From Scortum barcoo (Eukaryota; Chordata; Actinopteri; Centrarchiformes; Terapontidae), in NCBI GenBank assembly GCA_023238725.1, contig CM041553.1, positions 9,261,001 through 9,325,000 of the forward strand: a DNA stretch of 64,000 nucleotides, given 5' to 3'. This document shows, piece by piece, positions 12,001-24,310 of the stretch. Position 1 is the first letter of the stretch. Each line of letters opens with the position of its first letter. The notes beneath the pieces were generated by a model. The model saw nothing but the letters and a program-made list of their open reading frames with translations. It was not told where the DNA came from and made no database searches. The translations under genes and the position numbers were made by a program.

Positions 12001-15000
12001 AGATGAAGCTGAGGTAAGAAAATAAGGAAGCAGATTGAGTTACTCTTACTTAGACAACGACAGAGTTGCTCCAGAGCGCTCCAATTTATGTTAAATGAGC
12101 TCAATGGAAACTGGACTGTCAGTTGAAAAGACAGAAAAGAAAAATCTGTTTCCCCATCAGAAAACATGAGTTCTTAGAGACACCTTTCTCACAAACAAGC
12201 AAATCAACGACAAGCAAATATGCAGTTAGTTTAAGGTTGAGGCACAGTGAGTAAATAGTTTATCAAGGTCTCATTTTCATAATTGTTTGACAAGATTTTC
12301 ACCAGACAACTGTGAGCATGACAAGGTTGTTTCATTCAACTGAGCTCCTGGACTAGTGAATGTGGAAAATAACATTTTGCAAGCTCTGAGATTACCCACC
12401 TCGATAAGTCTTAATATCTCATAACTCATTTGCTTAGTTGCTACAGGACAATAAGTGCACAGTTTATTCAAAAGATGTGGTTGTACCATTGACTTCTGTC
12501 TTATAACTCTTTGCTGTTTCTCTCTATTTGTAGTTAAATTAGCTACAGTAGTGTCCTCCATTTTGGACTCTTCCAGCTCTCCGTGCCCTGAATAGCTCAG
12601 CAATGCCAAAGCAGCATGCTAATGGTCATTGCTTAAAGTAGAGTTTAAGTTTCAAGCCACTCTGTTTGTTTCCCATTCACAGAGCCAGGGTTGTGAGAAC
12701 AGACAGATAGAAGACGGTGAGGAGATATTCGCTGAGTTTGACAAAAAGTGTAGCCTATTGAAAAAATGCTTTTCCTGTAAGTAAATCTACTGATTGTGCC
12801 AATTGCACTGAAATTAATTTATTTGAGTGCAAAAATCTGGGAACAAACCTTAATGACAATTGCATTATATACTTTTAAGTCAGGGTGAAAAAACAGTCAG
12901 TGTTTCATATATTAATTTGTTTCTTCTAACAAACTGCGGCTGCTGGTTAGTTATTAAAGATCATGTTTCCTAACTCTTGCACAAACACAAATGAATGGAC
13001 ATGTTGACTGACTGCATCACCACTACTCACCAGCATGAGCACACCAGGAAGAAAATGCTCACACACAAACACACAGAGTCAACAAGGACCACTTCACCAC
13101 AGAGAACAACCAAATGGATTCCAGGTTCCTCCAGAATGGCATTAACCCCATGACTTTCAGAGACAAAAACATTGGCTTCTATAGAAACCACTCTATAGGA
13201 TGTTAGTTTTGTGAAGTCTCCAGGCACATCGCAAACAGGAGTTCTCCTTTGCCCTCCTTTTCACTCCACATTTTTACTTCACACAAACGGACAGCCATCA
13301 TTCAAAACCCATCTCGTTCCAGTGGCCGACCCACAAAGGCTGAGAAGCTGCCATTGAGTGAAAAAAAATTGCAAAGGGGGAGAGTTTCATGTGTCTAAGT
13401 CCATGGTCAACCTTTGAGCACCAGACTGTGAATGAGCCTTTGGTAATGTTCAGGCGTTTAATGAATGTCATTAAGAACGTCTTGAGGTCCAGAGGCCAGT
13501 GAGGGCCACCTCCATTCACTCTTGAATGATAGATCTTTATGCTTCGCCTACCATGTTTCCAAATCACCAGCCTCTCTCTTTTTGCACCTCAGAAATGCCA
13601 ATCGGAATCAGAGTGACTCATCCACGCATCTGCAAAACACGCCTCAGCTTTGGAGCAACACTTGTGAGCAACAACTGTGTCTTCGATGCACAGATGTCAT
13701 TTTGCGACCTCCATCCCCGTAAAAGTGAAACATGAAAGATTACGGTGAGCTTTGTGCTGCAGTAAAAGACCCACAGAGTGTGGATTCTGTTAAGGAAATG
13801 AGCACTGTAACACATCTGCTGTAGTGTTTTAGGACAGCGTCACCCTCATACCTCTGGAGCCTGGCAGCAGAGAGGCAAAGAGCATCTCAGTAAAAACCTT
13901 TATGAAACACTGCTGTTCTAGCAAAGTGGAGGGGTTACACTGGGAGCATTTCTCCTTCTTGGCTTTCATTTAGCCTATGAGTGTGGAGTTTGGCTGGATT
14001 CACACAGAATCCATAGAGGGGATATTTTTTGCGCTCTGGGCATCTTACCTTCATGCACCAGGAATGTCTTGCATTCCTCAAGTTTGAAAAAGACTAAACT
14101 TTACATGATTTTCCAATCAAATGAAAGCAGAGTCAGGTCCTTTAGCCCTCTTGAGAGAGGGGAAATGGAGCTGTGGTTGTTTTTTGCATGCCTTGCAAAA
14201 TCATTTTAACACTTTGTTTTTGTACAAATTAAATAATGTGACGTGTTAATTAGTGAATTTAGAATTGCTGATAAACAGTTTCTTTGCCTTTAGACAGAGT
14301 CTGACCAGCTGTGAACCATTGTGTTTTCTTTGTGCAAAGCTAAGCTACCTTGCTGCTGTTTTGTAACTTCATAATTACCTAACTTCAAATATAATAACTT
14401 CAAAATACCATAATTGTGGCAAATGACTAACCCTGACTAACCCTTACATGCTGTATGCTTTAAGCGGTATTTTTACAAATGTAAAAATATATCGACTATA
14501 ACATTAGAGTGTTTATTTTGATATTGAATAGGACTTGATTGCTCTGGTCTCAGTCTTGATGTGGGTCCAACTTTCCTCCATCTGCTTTGGACCCAAACTC
14601 GTTAATGTAATTCACGTCTTTCTTGTGAGAGAGATATACAGACAACTCAAACAAACCATGACCTCAACTCATCACCTTGTGTTCCTAACAGTTCCTCTTT
14701 AGTTTTCAGCTCTCATTTTCCCAGGGCTCTCTTTCCTCCCCCATCTATCTTTCAATATAATTTTATTCTCTCTCTCTCTCCAAGCATAATATCATCAGCT
14801 TTCCAACTTGTACATGAATCGCACTCTTTAAGGTCAACAGGTCTGTCTTTTCCTATCAGCGAGTCCATCTGAGCGCTGTCTCCGATTGCTGTTACATCGC
14901 TGACAGACTATGATCCCTGCAAATCACTTTGGGGAAAGGCAACACATGCCTGGATCGCCTTTCATGTCTCTTTCTCTCTAAAAAGACCTCAGGTTTCCTG

Positions 15001-15432
15001 AGGTGGAAATTCTGCCAGAAAACACATCTTTAAATGTCTTCTGCTATTGCCATTTTTAATAAATGCATTTTAATTGCTATCGGACACATCATCTTGTTGC
15101 CTTTATCAACACTCGCTGGCTCTATTCCTCAATTTCACTCCTTTCTCCTTCATGTCTTGTCTGTTTGCGTTCTCTCTCTCACTCTCACCCCCATTATCTC
15201 ATCACTAATTCACATTACTGATAAGTGTTGCAGAGCAGCTCTGATTAGTGCAGATAGTGATAGAGTTAACAGTGCTCCATCTTCTGACCCCCTATACAGG
15301 CTGTAAACCAGACCAGATGACTTTTAGATGAGAGTTATGGTCCACTTAAAGGGAGCAGAGGATCAGGCTCTGGGACACACACAAGCATTTAGAGAAAGTG
15401 TTTAGTTTAGTTAATGGATGACTGGATTATGT

Positions 15433-15648
15433 TCTGACAGCTGAGGTGATGTGGTACCAGAGGCAGCTGTGTTCCACATGCAGGGTAAAAATGTGGTTAT
15501 TTCATCAGCAGCACCGCATAAGTATCCTTAAAATGTGCATTGTATTGAAAAGCAAAATGAAATGTCCTGAACTAGACACATGGATGTGTCATTTTGAGGA
15601 TGAATGTCCTTTTGAAGTGCATAGCTCTGACAGCTGAGGTGATGTGGT
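15433..15648 (+). repeat. 23-bp perfect direct repeat pair flanking about 170 bp
   Basis: TCTGACAGCTGAGGTGATGT plus GGT occurs identically at 15,433-15,455 and 15,626-15,648. The word CCACATGCAG also follows each copy at slightly different distance, so the similarity is longer than 23 bp and broken by an indel. Confidence 0.85.
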
Positions 15649-18600
15649 CACCACATGCAGACGGTTTTCCAGTTCTCCACTTGTGACATACACATTTTGA
15701 ACAAGTCGGTTATTTTACTAAGTGTAGTTAAATATTTGGTTTTAATTCCCATATTTGAGGGGTAAAAAATATTGTGAGATTCTACACTGTTAAAGTACAA
15801 TGAAGAAGTACTGAGGATTTTTCTTCTTCTAATCAACTTAGATTAAATTTGAACCACAACAAGTTTTTTCTTTCCTTGCAGTCTCTGCTGTATTGATATG
15901 TTGTTGATGCAAAGTGTGTTTTTATTATTTATAAAAAATAATAATAGATCCTTATGGTTATGGAGATAATAACTGAAACAGTTTAATAACTACTACCTAT
16001 TCAGACCATGATTACCTCAGAGTTCGAGTAATTAGGTTGGGAACTAAACCTGGGCCATCTAAATGGAAAGACTCTGCTGCTTCAGTGTAAAACAGCTTCT
16101 TGGTTGCACACCATCTCTCACATCTTTCTTTGGCGGAGGGACAGTGTGTTTCTCCTTTCTGTCTGATGCACAGAGATGATGTTAAGATGTTCCCGTACAG
16201 ACAGCATCTTGTGTGTGTGTAGCAGAGGCTTGGCTGTTACACAGAGCTGGACATAAATCCACTTCATCCAGACCGGAATCACCCACACAGGGAGTGAGAG
16301 GAGTCCCCCGGCTAATATCAAACAGTTGGAAACAGATCAGCAGGGGGATGAAGGCCAATGAAGACAGTATGCTCCTAATCTTTTGACATTAATTTGACTT
16401 TGGACTGGGTCGTGCATATGTGTTCATGTGAAATGAATCCAATCATCACTGGATGTCACAGTAAAATAAAGACACAAGGTTGATGCCTAAATGTATGCAT
16501 GCCTCATGTCAGCAGACACAGCTGCATCTCTCTACATCCAGGATGGATCTTACTTCTGTGTCGGAGGGAGAATGAATATAATTTGAAATAAATAGTCCCA
16601 CAGTGGAGGACACTACGTATTTTTACAGCTGCACAGAGAGTAAGGGAACTTCATTAAAACATTAAATCACTGCTGTGCTAAAAGCCCGGAACAAGCTCTT
16701 CTGCTGCTCAGACTGTAGAGAATTAAATTGTTCTGTAATGCAAAGAAAACAGGTGAAGAGACTTTTCATCACCAGCTGTGGATCGTTCAATCATTTTTAG
16801 GCCTTACACAGAGCTACTGTATATAGATATATGTTTGTAGGCGACTTTATCTTAACATTTAAATCCTTATTGAGACCACAGCATCTTAACTGCAGAGAGG
16901 TGTAATATTTCCATCTTTTACTTGGTTGACAAATGATCTTAGGTCTGAAGATTTTTTCTTTCTTTAAATTTTGAAACTCTACAGTGTGTAGGGTCATCCA
17001 GTTACAGTTGTGTTACTGGAAGTCCCTTTTTTCACAATTGATGCTTCACTGTACCATATAATTGTCTTATTAAACTACCTGTAAATGATAAAAGTTTACA
17101 GCTTAAGACATGCTGCTAACTCACAATCGACTTAATCAACCTGATATGGCAGCATCTGTAATTAAGTGAGTTAATTACTATATTATGACACCTATATGTG
17201 CTTATATAATTTTGTCTTCCAAGTTTAAAAGAAACATTTGGCTAAACAGTTAAAAATTATCTCAAAATATGGCAACTGAGCAAAATTGAAATAAAAAATT
17301 TAAGTTAAGCAACAACTGAGCAACCTGTAACAAGATCTGTAATATGGGAAATATTAATCAATATTATTGACCAAATGTTAAAAAAAGATTAAAAAATGCC
17401 AAAGATAAATGATGACAAACAATCATGTCTTATCAGTGTTGTACCTGCCAATATTATCACAGTTCTTTTAAATATCTGGCATGTTCACAGCTGGCTGAGA
17501 ATAAAACTAGATCAAATGAAGCCTAAAAAATTTAAGAAATGAAGAACTTAAACCTCAAAATAGCCCTAACAATGAAAATAAAATAAAACCATGATGTAGA
17601 GTAAACTCATAGGACCAGATGTCCATGCATGAACAAATACACAAATGCAGACACACAACAGCTCCAAACACAGATTTAGAAAGACAAAATAAAGCAACGC
17701 AGAAACGAATGAGCGACTGGTCCTCCCTGCTTTGGCGGATCTGGGGGACATGTTGATTTAGCCGTAACTCCACCATCTGTCATGTAAACCATAACCGGAG
17801 AACACCGTGTAAACCCGCGGCACTGACCTCAGCCGCTGCTTTTATGGACGGCCCCGACCATGTTTAGCTGTCCTGTCAAAAACTGTCACCTCCAATTTGT
17901 GAGTGTGCAGGTAAAAAAACAGAGGAGCCTGTTTGCTTTGATGGACATTATGAGCAAAGGGAGGTCAGCCGCCATAAAGTTTGACCATCGAAGGACATAA
18001 AATAGCCAGGGAAAATGCAGAAAATGCCATGTCGCCATATGGAAAGATGATGTTAGTGAATGTTTGTGTTTAGAAAAGACGGAGAAAAATAAACAGGGAG
18101 AGGAAGTTTAAAAAAAAGGCGAAGACAGAAAGCCAGAAGGAAGGAAATTCAATAAAATCCCAGAATCCCAAACTTCTCCATTTGTCTGAGACAGAACAAA
18201 CTTCAGCAGAACGCAACAGCACTCACCGTCTTTACTGTTTGTGTTGGATGTTCACTTGACATTAAATCATTAATTAAAAACACGACTGTGCATTTTCTCA
18301 GCTGTTTCTTCTGGTTCGATACAATGGCCCGGACATTGTTTAGATGTCAAGTGACGCTCTCTGTGCGAATGTTTGGAGCTACTGGATCAGTGTCATCAGT
18401 CGAGTCAACCATCTGATAAAATCCTCAACTGTTAAATTTAGCTTCTGGGAAATGAAGGCTTTCTCTTTAGTCTTTCATCCGTGTGTTATATTTGGACTCC
18501 TGGACATTATGTCAAACATCAGTAAGAATTCTGAGAGAAAAATATACAGAGGCCGATCCTTAAATGGCTGTAAAAAGAATTGTTCGACATTTTAGGAAAC

Positions 18601-18819
18601 TTATTATTAGGAGGCTTATTTGCTATTTCATGTTTAGCTACAGCCATCTGGTGGTTAGCTTAGCTTAGCATAAGGACTGGAACAGCTAGCCAGGGTCTGT
18701 CTGAAGGTCACAAAGTCAGCATACCAGCACCTCTAAAGCTCACTAATGGCGCTTTTCCACTAGCACCTACTCGGCTCGACTGGACTCGACTCGGTTTTTA
18801 TGCGTTTCCATCCCGTGTT

Positions 18820-18839
18820 AGTACCTGGTACCAGGTACT
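18820..18839. repeat. 20-bp perfect palindrome inside the Harbinger-like element
   Basis: AGTACCTGGTACCAGGTACT is its own reverse complement. It lies about 75 bp inside the left end, where a transposase or host factor could bind. Confidence 0.95.
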
Positions 18840-19035
18840 TTTCTAGTACCGTACTCGGCCGGGGTTCCAAGCGAGCTGAGTCGAGCCGAAAATGTGACGT
18901 CGGCAGACGGCAGGCCACTGATTGGCCAGAGCGTGACGTCACTAGATGAGTCGGGAGAGCGACTCGTTCAGTAACGAGTCAACCGCGCCATTTTTAACAA
19001 CGCAATAACAACAAACACGATACGATCAGAGATGA

Positions 19036-19230
19036 CTGTACAGAAAACAACCCCGCTGGAGCAACGACGAGGTGCAGACATTTCTTTGTCTGGTGGGCTC
19101 CATAGTTGTTTTGTGTTTGTGTCGCATAACAAATGACATCGCTGGAGTTTTCGGCCGCGTTGCCACGACAACTCCACCCACGCTGAGGTGGTACTCTATT
19201 GTAATGGAAAACGACCAAAACTGAGTCAAG
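19036..19230 (+). pseudogene. Remnant of a Myb/SANT-like domain from a Harbinger protein
   Basis: One frame reads QPRWSNDEVQTFLCLVGSIV before losing similarity. The spacing of the tryptophan, the acidic-Glu-Val pair and the Phe-Leu-x-Leu is what the first helix of Myb/SANT-like domains encoded by PIF/Harbinger elements looks like. There is a stop just upstream and the domain is not completed, so this is a relic carried by a non-autonomous element. Confidence 0.45.
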
Positions 19231-19375
19231 CCGAGTCGAGTCGAGTCGAGTAGTGCTAGAACTGTGTAATGGAAAACCACCATAAGTAACCATTCAAAGG
19301 TGTCACATGAGAGCGGTACCAATCGTCTCATCCATCTCTCCACAAGAAAATGTGTTTTCCAAAATGTCAAACAAT

Positions 19376-22209
19376 GAAATCAGGACTTTAGACTTAGTTG
19401 ACACCATGACAGCTTTGCGGTGACAAAAAACAGAGCTGTGGTCAACTGATAATGTCGGAGATGAATGCAGGAGGCAAATGGAGGAGTTGTGGGGAAAAGG
19501 TGGTGAGTTTATTGGGGTCTCCTCTAATCTTTGAAGACAGGAAGAGTGAACTGGGGGTTGGATTTGAAGAGGGTAGATGAGTTAGGGAGCTTCCGAACCA
19601 CAGCAGCGTTTTTATTGGTCACCCGTAAACCTCTGATAATCCTGGGGCTGACAGGTTACCCATAAACCGCCATTTAAGAGCGTCCGGGAATGCTCCGAGC
19701 CCAGGCCAAAGCTACGTAGGTAAAAGGACACCGTCGGGTCCGACAGGTTTACGAGACCCCCACCCCTCTTTGAAACAGACAGGCTTTTAGCTGTCTCGGA
19801 GGACAGAGAGGATACTTTTCCTGTTGATCCAAACAGGGAATTCCAGGCCTTAATGAACCAGAACAAGTGAGATCAGCACTTCTCTGGTGTCGACCCAATG
19901 AGCTGGGGAAGGACGAGGTGAGGCGGGGGTGTCAGGATGGAGTCAGGAAGTCAGAGGGGAAGAGGCTCTGTGTGTTTACCTCCACACATGGCTGCACGGG
20001 ATTGTTGGCTTGTCAGCTGGCCGAGAGCGGTCGAGACAATTACACACAGTCTGGCTTTCCCACAGCGCGCTGTTTGTTTGTGTAAATAAACAGGACTCAA
20101 AAGATTTACATGGCTCATCATACAGCAAAAAGAATATTTTGTGTTGTAAATCACAAGAAAATGTGATCAGCATGATGGGTTTCAAGGCAAAAATGTTTAG
20201 AAAATGCAGATTTGCTCTACTGCCTTCAGTTCTACCACTGAACATTTGAACATCTCATGAGAAAAGAAGCCGTATTCAACCTCTGTGTGTTTACCTTTAT
20301 CGGCCATCACCTCTCAGCACCCAGATGTTGTCTGTTTTTCTTCTGTTGTACTTGTACGCGACACACATTAAGGTCCTTTATTTACTGCGAATGAGAGGAG
20401 GAAATAATGTAATATCAAAATGGCCTTAATGGATCTGTTATCTTGATGATCCGTGTGTGATACTGCATGTAGGCAACAGGCCATGACGAATGTTTTTTAA
20501 ACTTTCAACTCTGAGTGATCCAGCAGGCTAATCTACACAGCGCTCATTTATCAATCTCTCACTTAGGCCAAAACCAAACACACAGAAAAGACAGACAAAT
20601 ACTGAATAAACTGAAGTCCTCTAAAAGATCCACTATTATAACAAAAAACATGAATCCAACTCTAAAAAAATAAAAATTTGCATAAAAGGTTGAAACTTAC
20701 AGTATTGAAGTTAATTGTCTTTCTGAGATATCATCTGGATTACAGTAAGATAACATTTCTCTCTGGGAATAAATATATAATATTTTTAAAGTGAATTTTT
20801 GAGTGTCCTACATTACAAAAATGATTTATTTCGCTGTGCAAAAGCTCTGCACCCTCACTGCAGTGTGCAGAAACACACCTTTTTTCCTATTTTTTAGTGA
20901 GGAAACTTGATACACAGAATGAAACAAGCACCTGGGCCACAACGAGCACTTATACCATTACATTCCTGTATTCATTGATAGGAATCAGAAATCACTCTTC
21001 AAACCGGCCTAGTTCAGGTCATTTTAGGAGAAATGAAGAAAGAAAAAAACTGGAAGATTTCTGGATAATTTCCACACTGGTCTTTATTGAATCTTTCGGA
21101 GAAAAAAAATTCTCAGGGTTGAGAAGTTGGTTTTGAGACAAGCTAAATGAAGACATTATTAAAAATGATCCCCGGACTGAAAAAAAACAAACACCAGAGA
21201 GAGAGAGTCTCTGTCTACACAACCCTTTTTATGTTAAGAAAGTGACGCTTAAGTTGTTCATATGATGTGATGAGTGATGGAGGTTGACCAGGGAGGGTGA
21301 CGTGTGTCAGGCATATGTGCTCATGTCAGCAAATGAGTGTGTGTGCACCCATGTGTTTAAGTTTGGGGAGTAACAGATAAGATGATGGGATAACAGTTTT
21401 CTGATAACAAAGAAAGGCAACTATAGTCTGTCTAGTTACTGTAAAAAACATGTTGACTGAAAAGAAATGGTAATGAATACTTGGAATCGTGTTTCAGTGA
21501 AAAAGTCATTTATATTATCCTCATTATTCAAATTATTCAAACCTCCTGCCTCCCATGTACACAGTGACATGTAGTATATTTACTCTACATAGTTTTACTA
21601 AGTAGTAAGGATTCACAGGGAATTACATCGCAGAATAATTCATGCAGCTAGAAACAGATTTGGTCATTTCCAGTGATATATTTTTAAGTTTTTGCATGTG
21701 ACTCCCTCTGTTACCTGCAGAGGAATATCCATTTTAAAAGTTGGCATACATATTCTCAAACAAATTTACTAATTAACTTCAGTTCCATTCAACATTAGTA
21801 ACTTCAGTGTTTTATTTATTTTATATTTTATTTATTCATAAATAAAATATTTATTCATAAACCTTCATCTCTCGTGTCTTGAGCAGGGAGAAACCCAGCA
21901 TCTCACTCTGACACTTCAGAGGAGCAGCTCTGTGTGAATGTCTGTGACTATTGGGCCACACCTAACATGTTATAGTAAGTGCAAAAGAGGGATGTTTTAT
22001 AACCTCTCATGTGGTGTTGCTATGAGATCCCAAAGTGGAAATAGGGCTGCAGGCTGTTTATTGTCCTGTTAAATCCACATGAACAAGTCAGCAGGCAGCA
22101 GGTGGGCCGCTGTGGAAACACATCACGGCCTGCTCAAGGGGACTTGATCTGATTGTGTGATACCTTCACACATGGACTAAAGCCATGAACTCAGTTTATC
22201 TACAATTTA
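19376..22209. other. No gene recognised; one GC-richer block
   Basis: The part about 19,560-20,060 is noticeably richer in G+C and CpG than its surroundings and has overlapping open frames on both strands (for example 19,612-19,866 minus and 19,867-20,085 plus), but no known family or convincing splice pattern. The remainder is AT-rich and featureless. Confidence 0.4.
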
Positions 22210-22475
22210 TTACGACCCATGTATAACTCCATATATGATTGATGATGATGTACATGTGTACATGTGGCATCTATTGCACGTCTGTCTGTCCCAGGGAGAG
22301 GGATCCCTCATCTGTGGCTCTTCCTCAGGTTTCTTCTTTTTCCCTATAAAGGGTTTTTTGAAGTTTTTCCTGACTCGGTTCGAGGGTCTAAGGACAGAGG
22401 GTGTCACAACTGTACAGATTGTAAAGCCCTCCGAGGCAAACGATGTTTGTGATTTTGGGCTTTAAATAAATAAAT
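22210..22475 (+). repeat. 3' end of a teleost non-LTR retroelement-like repeat
   Basis: Carries the recurrent fish-repeat words CAGGGAGAGGGATCCCTCAT, GGTTTCTTCTTTTTCCCTAT, GAGGGTCTAAGGACAGAGGG and GATTTTGGGCTTTAAATAAA followed by an A/T-rich tail. I recognise the type from other fish genomes; assignment to L2/CR1-type elements is likely but not proven. Confidence 0.6.
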
Positions 22476-24276
22476 TTGATTTTTTTTTTAAATTTAGACT
22501 TATTCAGGACTGGACTGTTGCCCACAAAGAAACTCTCAATGCCAGACATTTGACATAACTTAAAATGCTTTTAATTAATATGTATTCAAAAATATGTGAC
22601 TGCATGAAAAGTGGGATAATCGGAAAGCTGATTGGAGGATTACTTTAGTTTTACCAGAAGTCCTATAACAAAATGTTCCTGTTTCCAAACATCTAACATC
22701 ACCATCATCACTGACACTAAAGTTATTAGTTCACATGAAAATGATTTGATTTTCAACACTAATAATACGACGTTCTCTAACAATGATGCTGGATATAAAA
22801 TGGATCGGGAACGGTGCATTACACAACATACAGAGGAAACACCATGTATGGTCCGGTAAGTCTTGGCCAGTACCTCATTTCCTATTACCTCTGACCTCTG
22901 ACCCCTACAGTGTGGTCATCACAACTATTTACTGATTGAGCTTTTAGCCCCATGGATCGTCGGGGCCGGTGGGGATATTTGCAGTTCCTCTGAGGTCAGA
23001 GATCAAGTCTAGCCCCCTTAATGGAAAGTTCTCTTGCAAGCTGCCGATCAAAGCTACGTGTGTCTGAACCAATCACGGCACCTTGTTTCCCCCACTGGAA
23101 CTCAAATTAATTTCAACCTAAAGTGCGTTTGGGAGCAGCAGATGGAGCAGAGCTGCTCCGGGTGATGATGTCATGGCCGAAAGTGCTGTCGCCATAGAGA
23201 GAATAAGCGCTCATGGGAATGTGCAGCATGTACGTATGAGTTATTGTTGTAATGAAGACATACCAGACAAAGCACTTTAAGGTACATATTTGGTTTGCTA
23301 GCTCATATGAAGTGCTCACAGAGTGTTTCGCTGCTGAATGAACCTGTATGTCTTTATTGTTTTTTTATCCCACGCATTAACTACACGTTACTTTAATATT
23401 GCACTATACGCTGAGCTGCAGGTTCAGTTTGTCCATGTGTTGCCTCCACTTAAGCCTCTTATACAGAGAGCAATAAACATCTTATTGAGGCAATATTAAG
23501 TCCTTGTGGAAACTCCAAGGGGGTCTTCCTAAAAAAGATTAGCCAACATGCGTTCAGCGCCAGCCTAAAGCACAGGATTAAGTTTCAATATAGGCAGACA
23601 CAAGTGAATGTCAGCCAACAACTTGACACTCTCCAGCATATGAGTGTGTGTTTCGTAATACAACAGATCTGTCAACTCACTTTAAATGATTATTCTCCCA
23701 AGAAAACAGATAAGAATATACTAATTTCTTAGTTGATCAAGTAGCCTGCCAGAACATGATTTAATAAAATTCTGGGCCAAGTCCGCCCCACCTCGCATCC
23801 CCGCGAGCTACGAGCTGCAGTGTGGACCTAAAGCTGAACATGTTTTACACATAGCAGAGAAGCATGCCAAAACCTTCGAGACCATTTCATTTGGAACTAA
23901 CTGCAGCCAAACCAGTTTCTCGGACAGATATCTCTCTGGCTCACTCTCTGTATAAGGTCATAAATGAAATACCTTACACAAAGACAGATTTAACTAAGAT
24001 AGATCAGCAGATGTCAGATTCCAGCTGATGGATTGATGATCAATGAAAAGCAGCTATACTTGATTCAAGCAGAGAGGTAGACAGGTTGATGAAGCACGCT
24101 CACCCAGCGATGAGCGATCCATCATCTAACACAATCAAACACTACTGACGTCAATCTGAACAGCAGCCAGGTCTGCGTACACACCACCCAGCATGCCATG
24201 TGTGCACCTTGTACGTATGCATGTGTGTGTCTAAATCTGTAGAATAGTTTGGGCTGAAACATATTCATGCATGCAA

Positions 24277-24280
<4 letters not shown>

Positions 24281-24308
<28 letters not shown>
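24281..24308 (+). repeat. (TG)14 microsatellite
   Basis: Uninterrupted TG dinucleotides. Confidence 0.97.

Positions 24309-24310
<2 letters not shown>

Larger units (their letters stand above)
7163..18577. other. Gene-free, intron-like or intergenic DNA
   Basis: No coding region supported. Open frames are short and none resembles a known family. Contents worth naming are listed separately: a CNE-like block (8440-8880), CA and GT microsatellites (8911-8943, 9065-9094), and a 23-bp direct repeat pair (15,433 and 15,626). The open frame at 9031-9462 is low-complexity shadow. Confidence 0.5.
18747..19282. mobile_element. Non-autonomous PIF/Harbinger-like (ISL2EU-like) transposon, 536 bp
   Basis: A TAA trinucleotide at both borders (18,744-18,746 and 19,283-19,285) fits the 3-bp target duplication of PIF/Harbinger elements. 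Terminal inverted repeats begin TGGCGCTTTTCCA on the left and TGGTGGTTTTCCA on the right (reverse complement), each followed by degenerate CTCGACTCG repeats. Interior GC and CpG are higher than the flanks. A partial DNA-binding-domain reading frame remains inside (19,036-19,230), but there is no transposase, so movement would need enzymes from elsewhere. Confidence 0.75.
18578..19375. mobile_element. Older non-autonomous DNA transposon, split by a second element
   Basis: The outer ends form an inverted repeat: the left end contains TTGTTCGACATTTTAGGAAA and the reverse complement of the right end contains TTGTTTGACATTTTGGAAAA. The interior (GTTAGCTTAGCTTAGCATAA, then AGCTAGCCAGGGTCTGTC, then ACCAGCACCTCTAAAGCTCA) matches a very common teleost repeat as I remember it. 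The element is interrupted at 18,747-19,282 by a Harbinger-like element, and its own sequence resumes on the other side. Confidence 0.7.
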
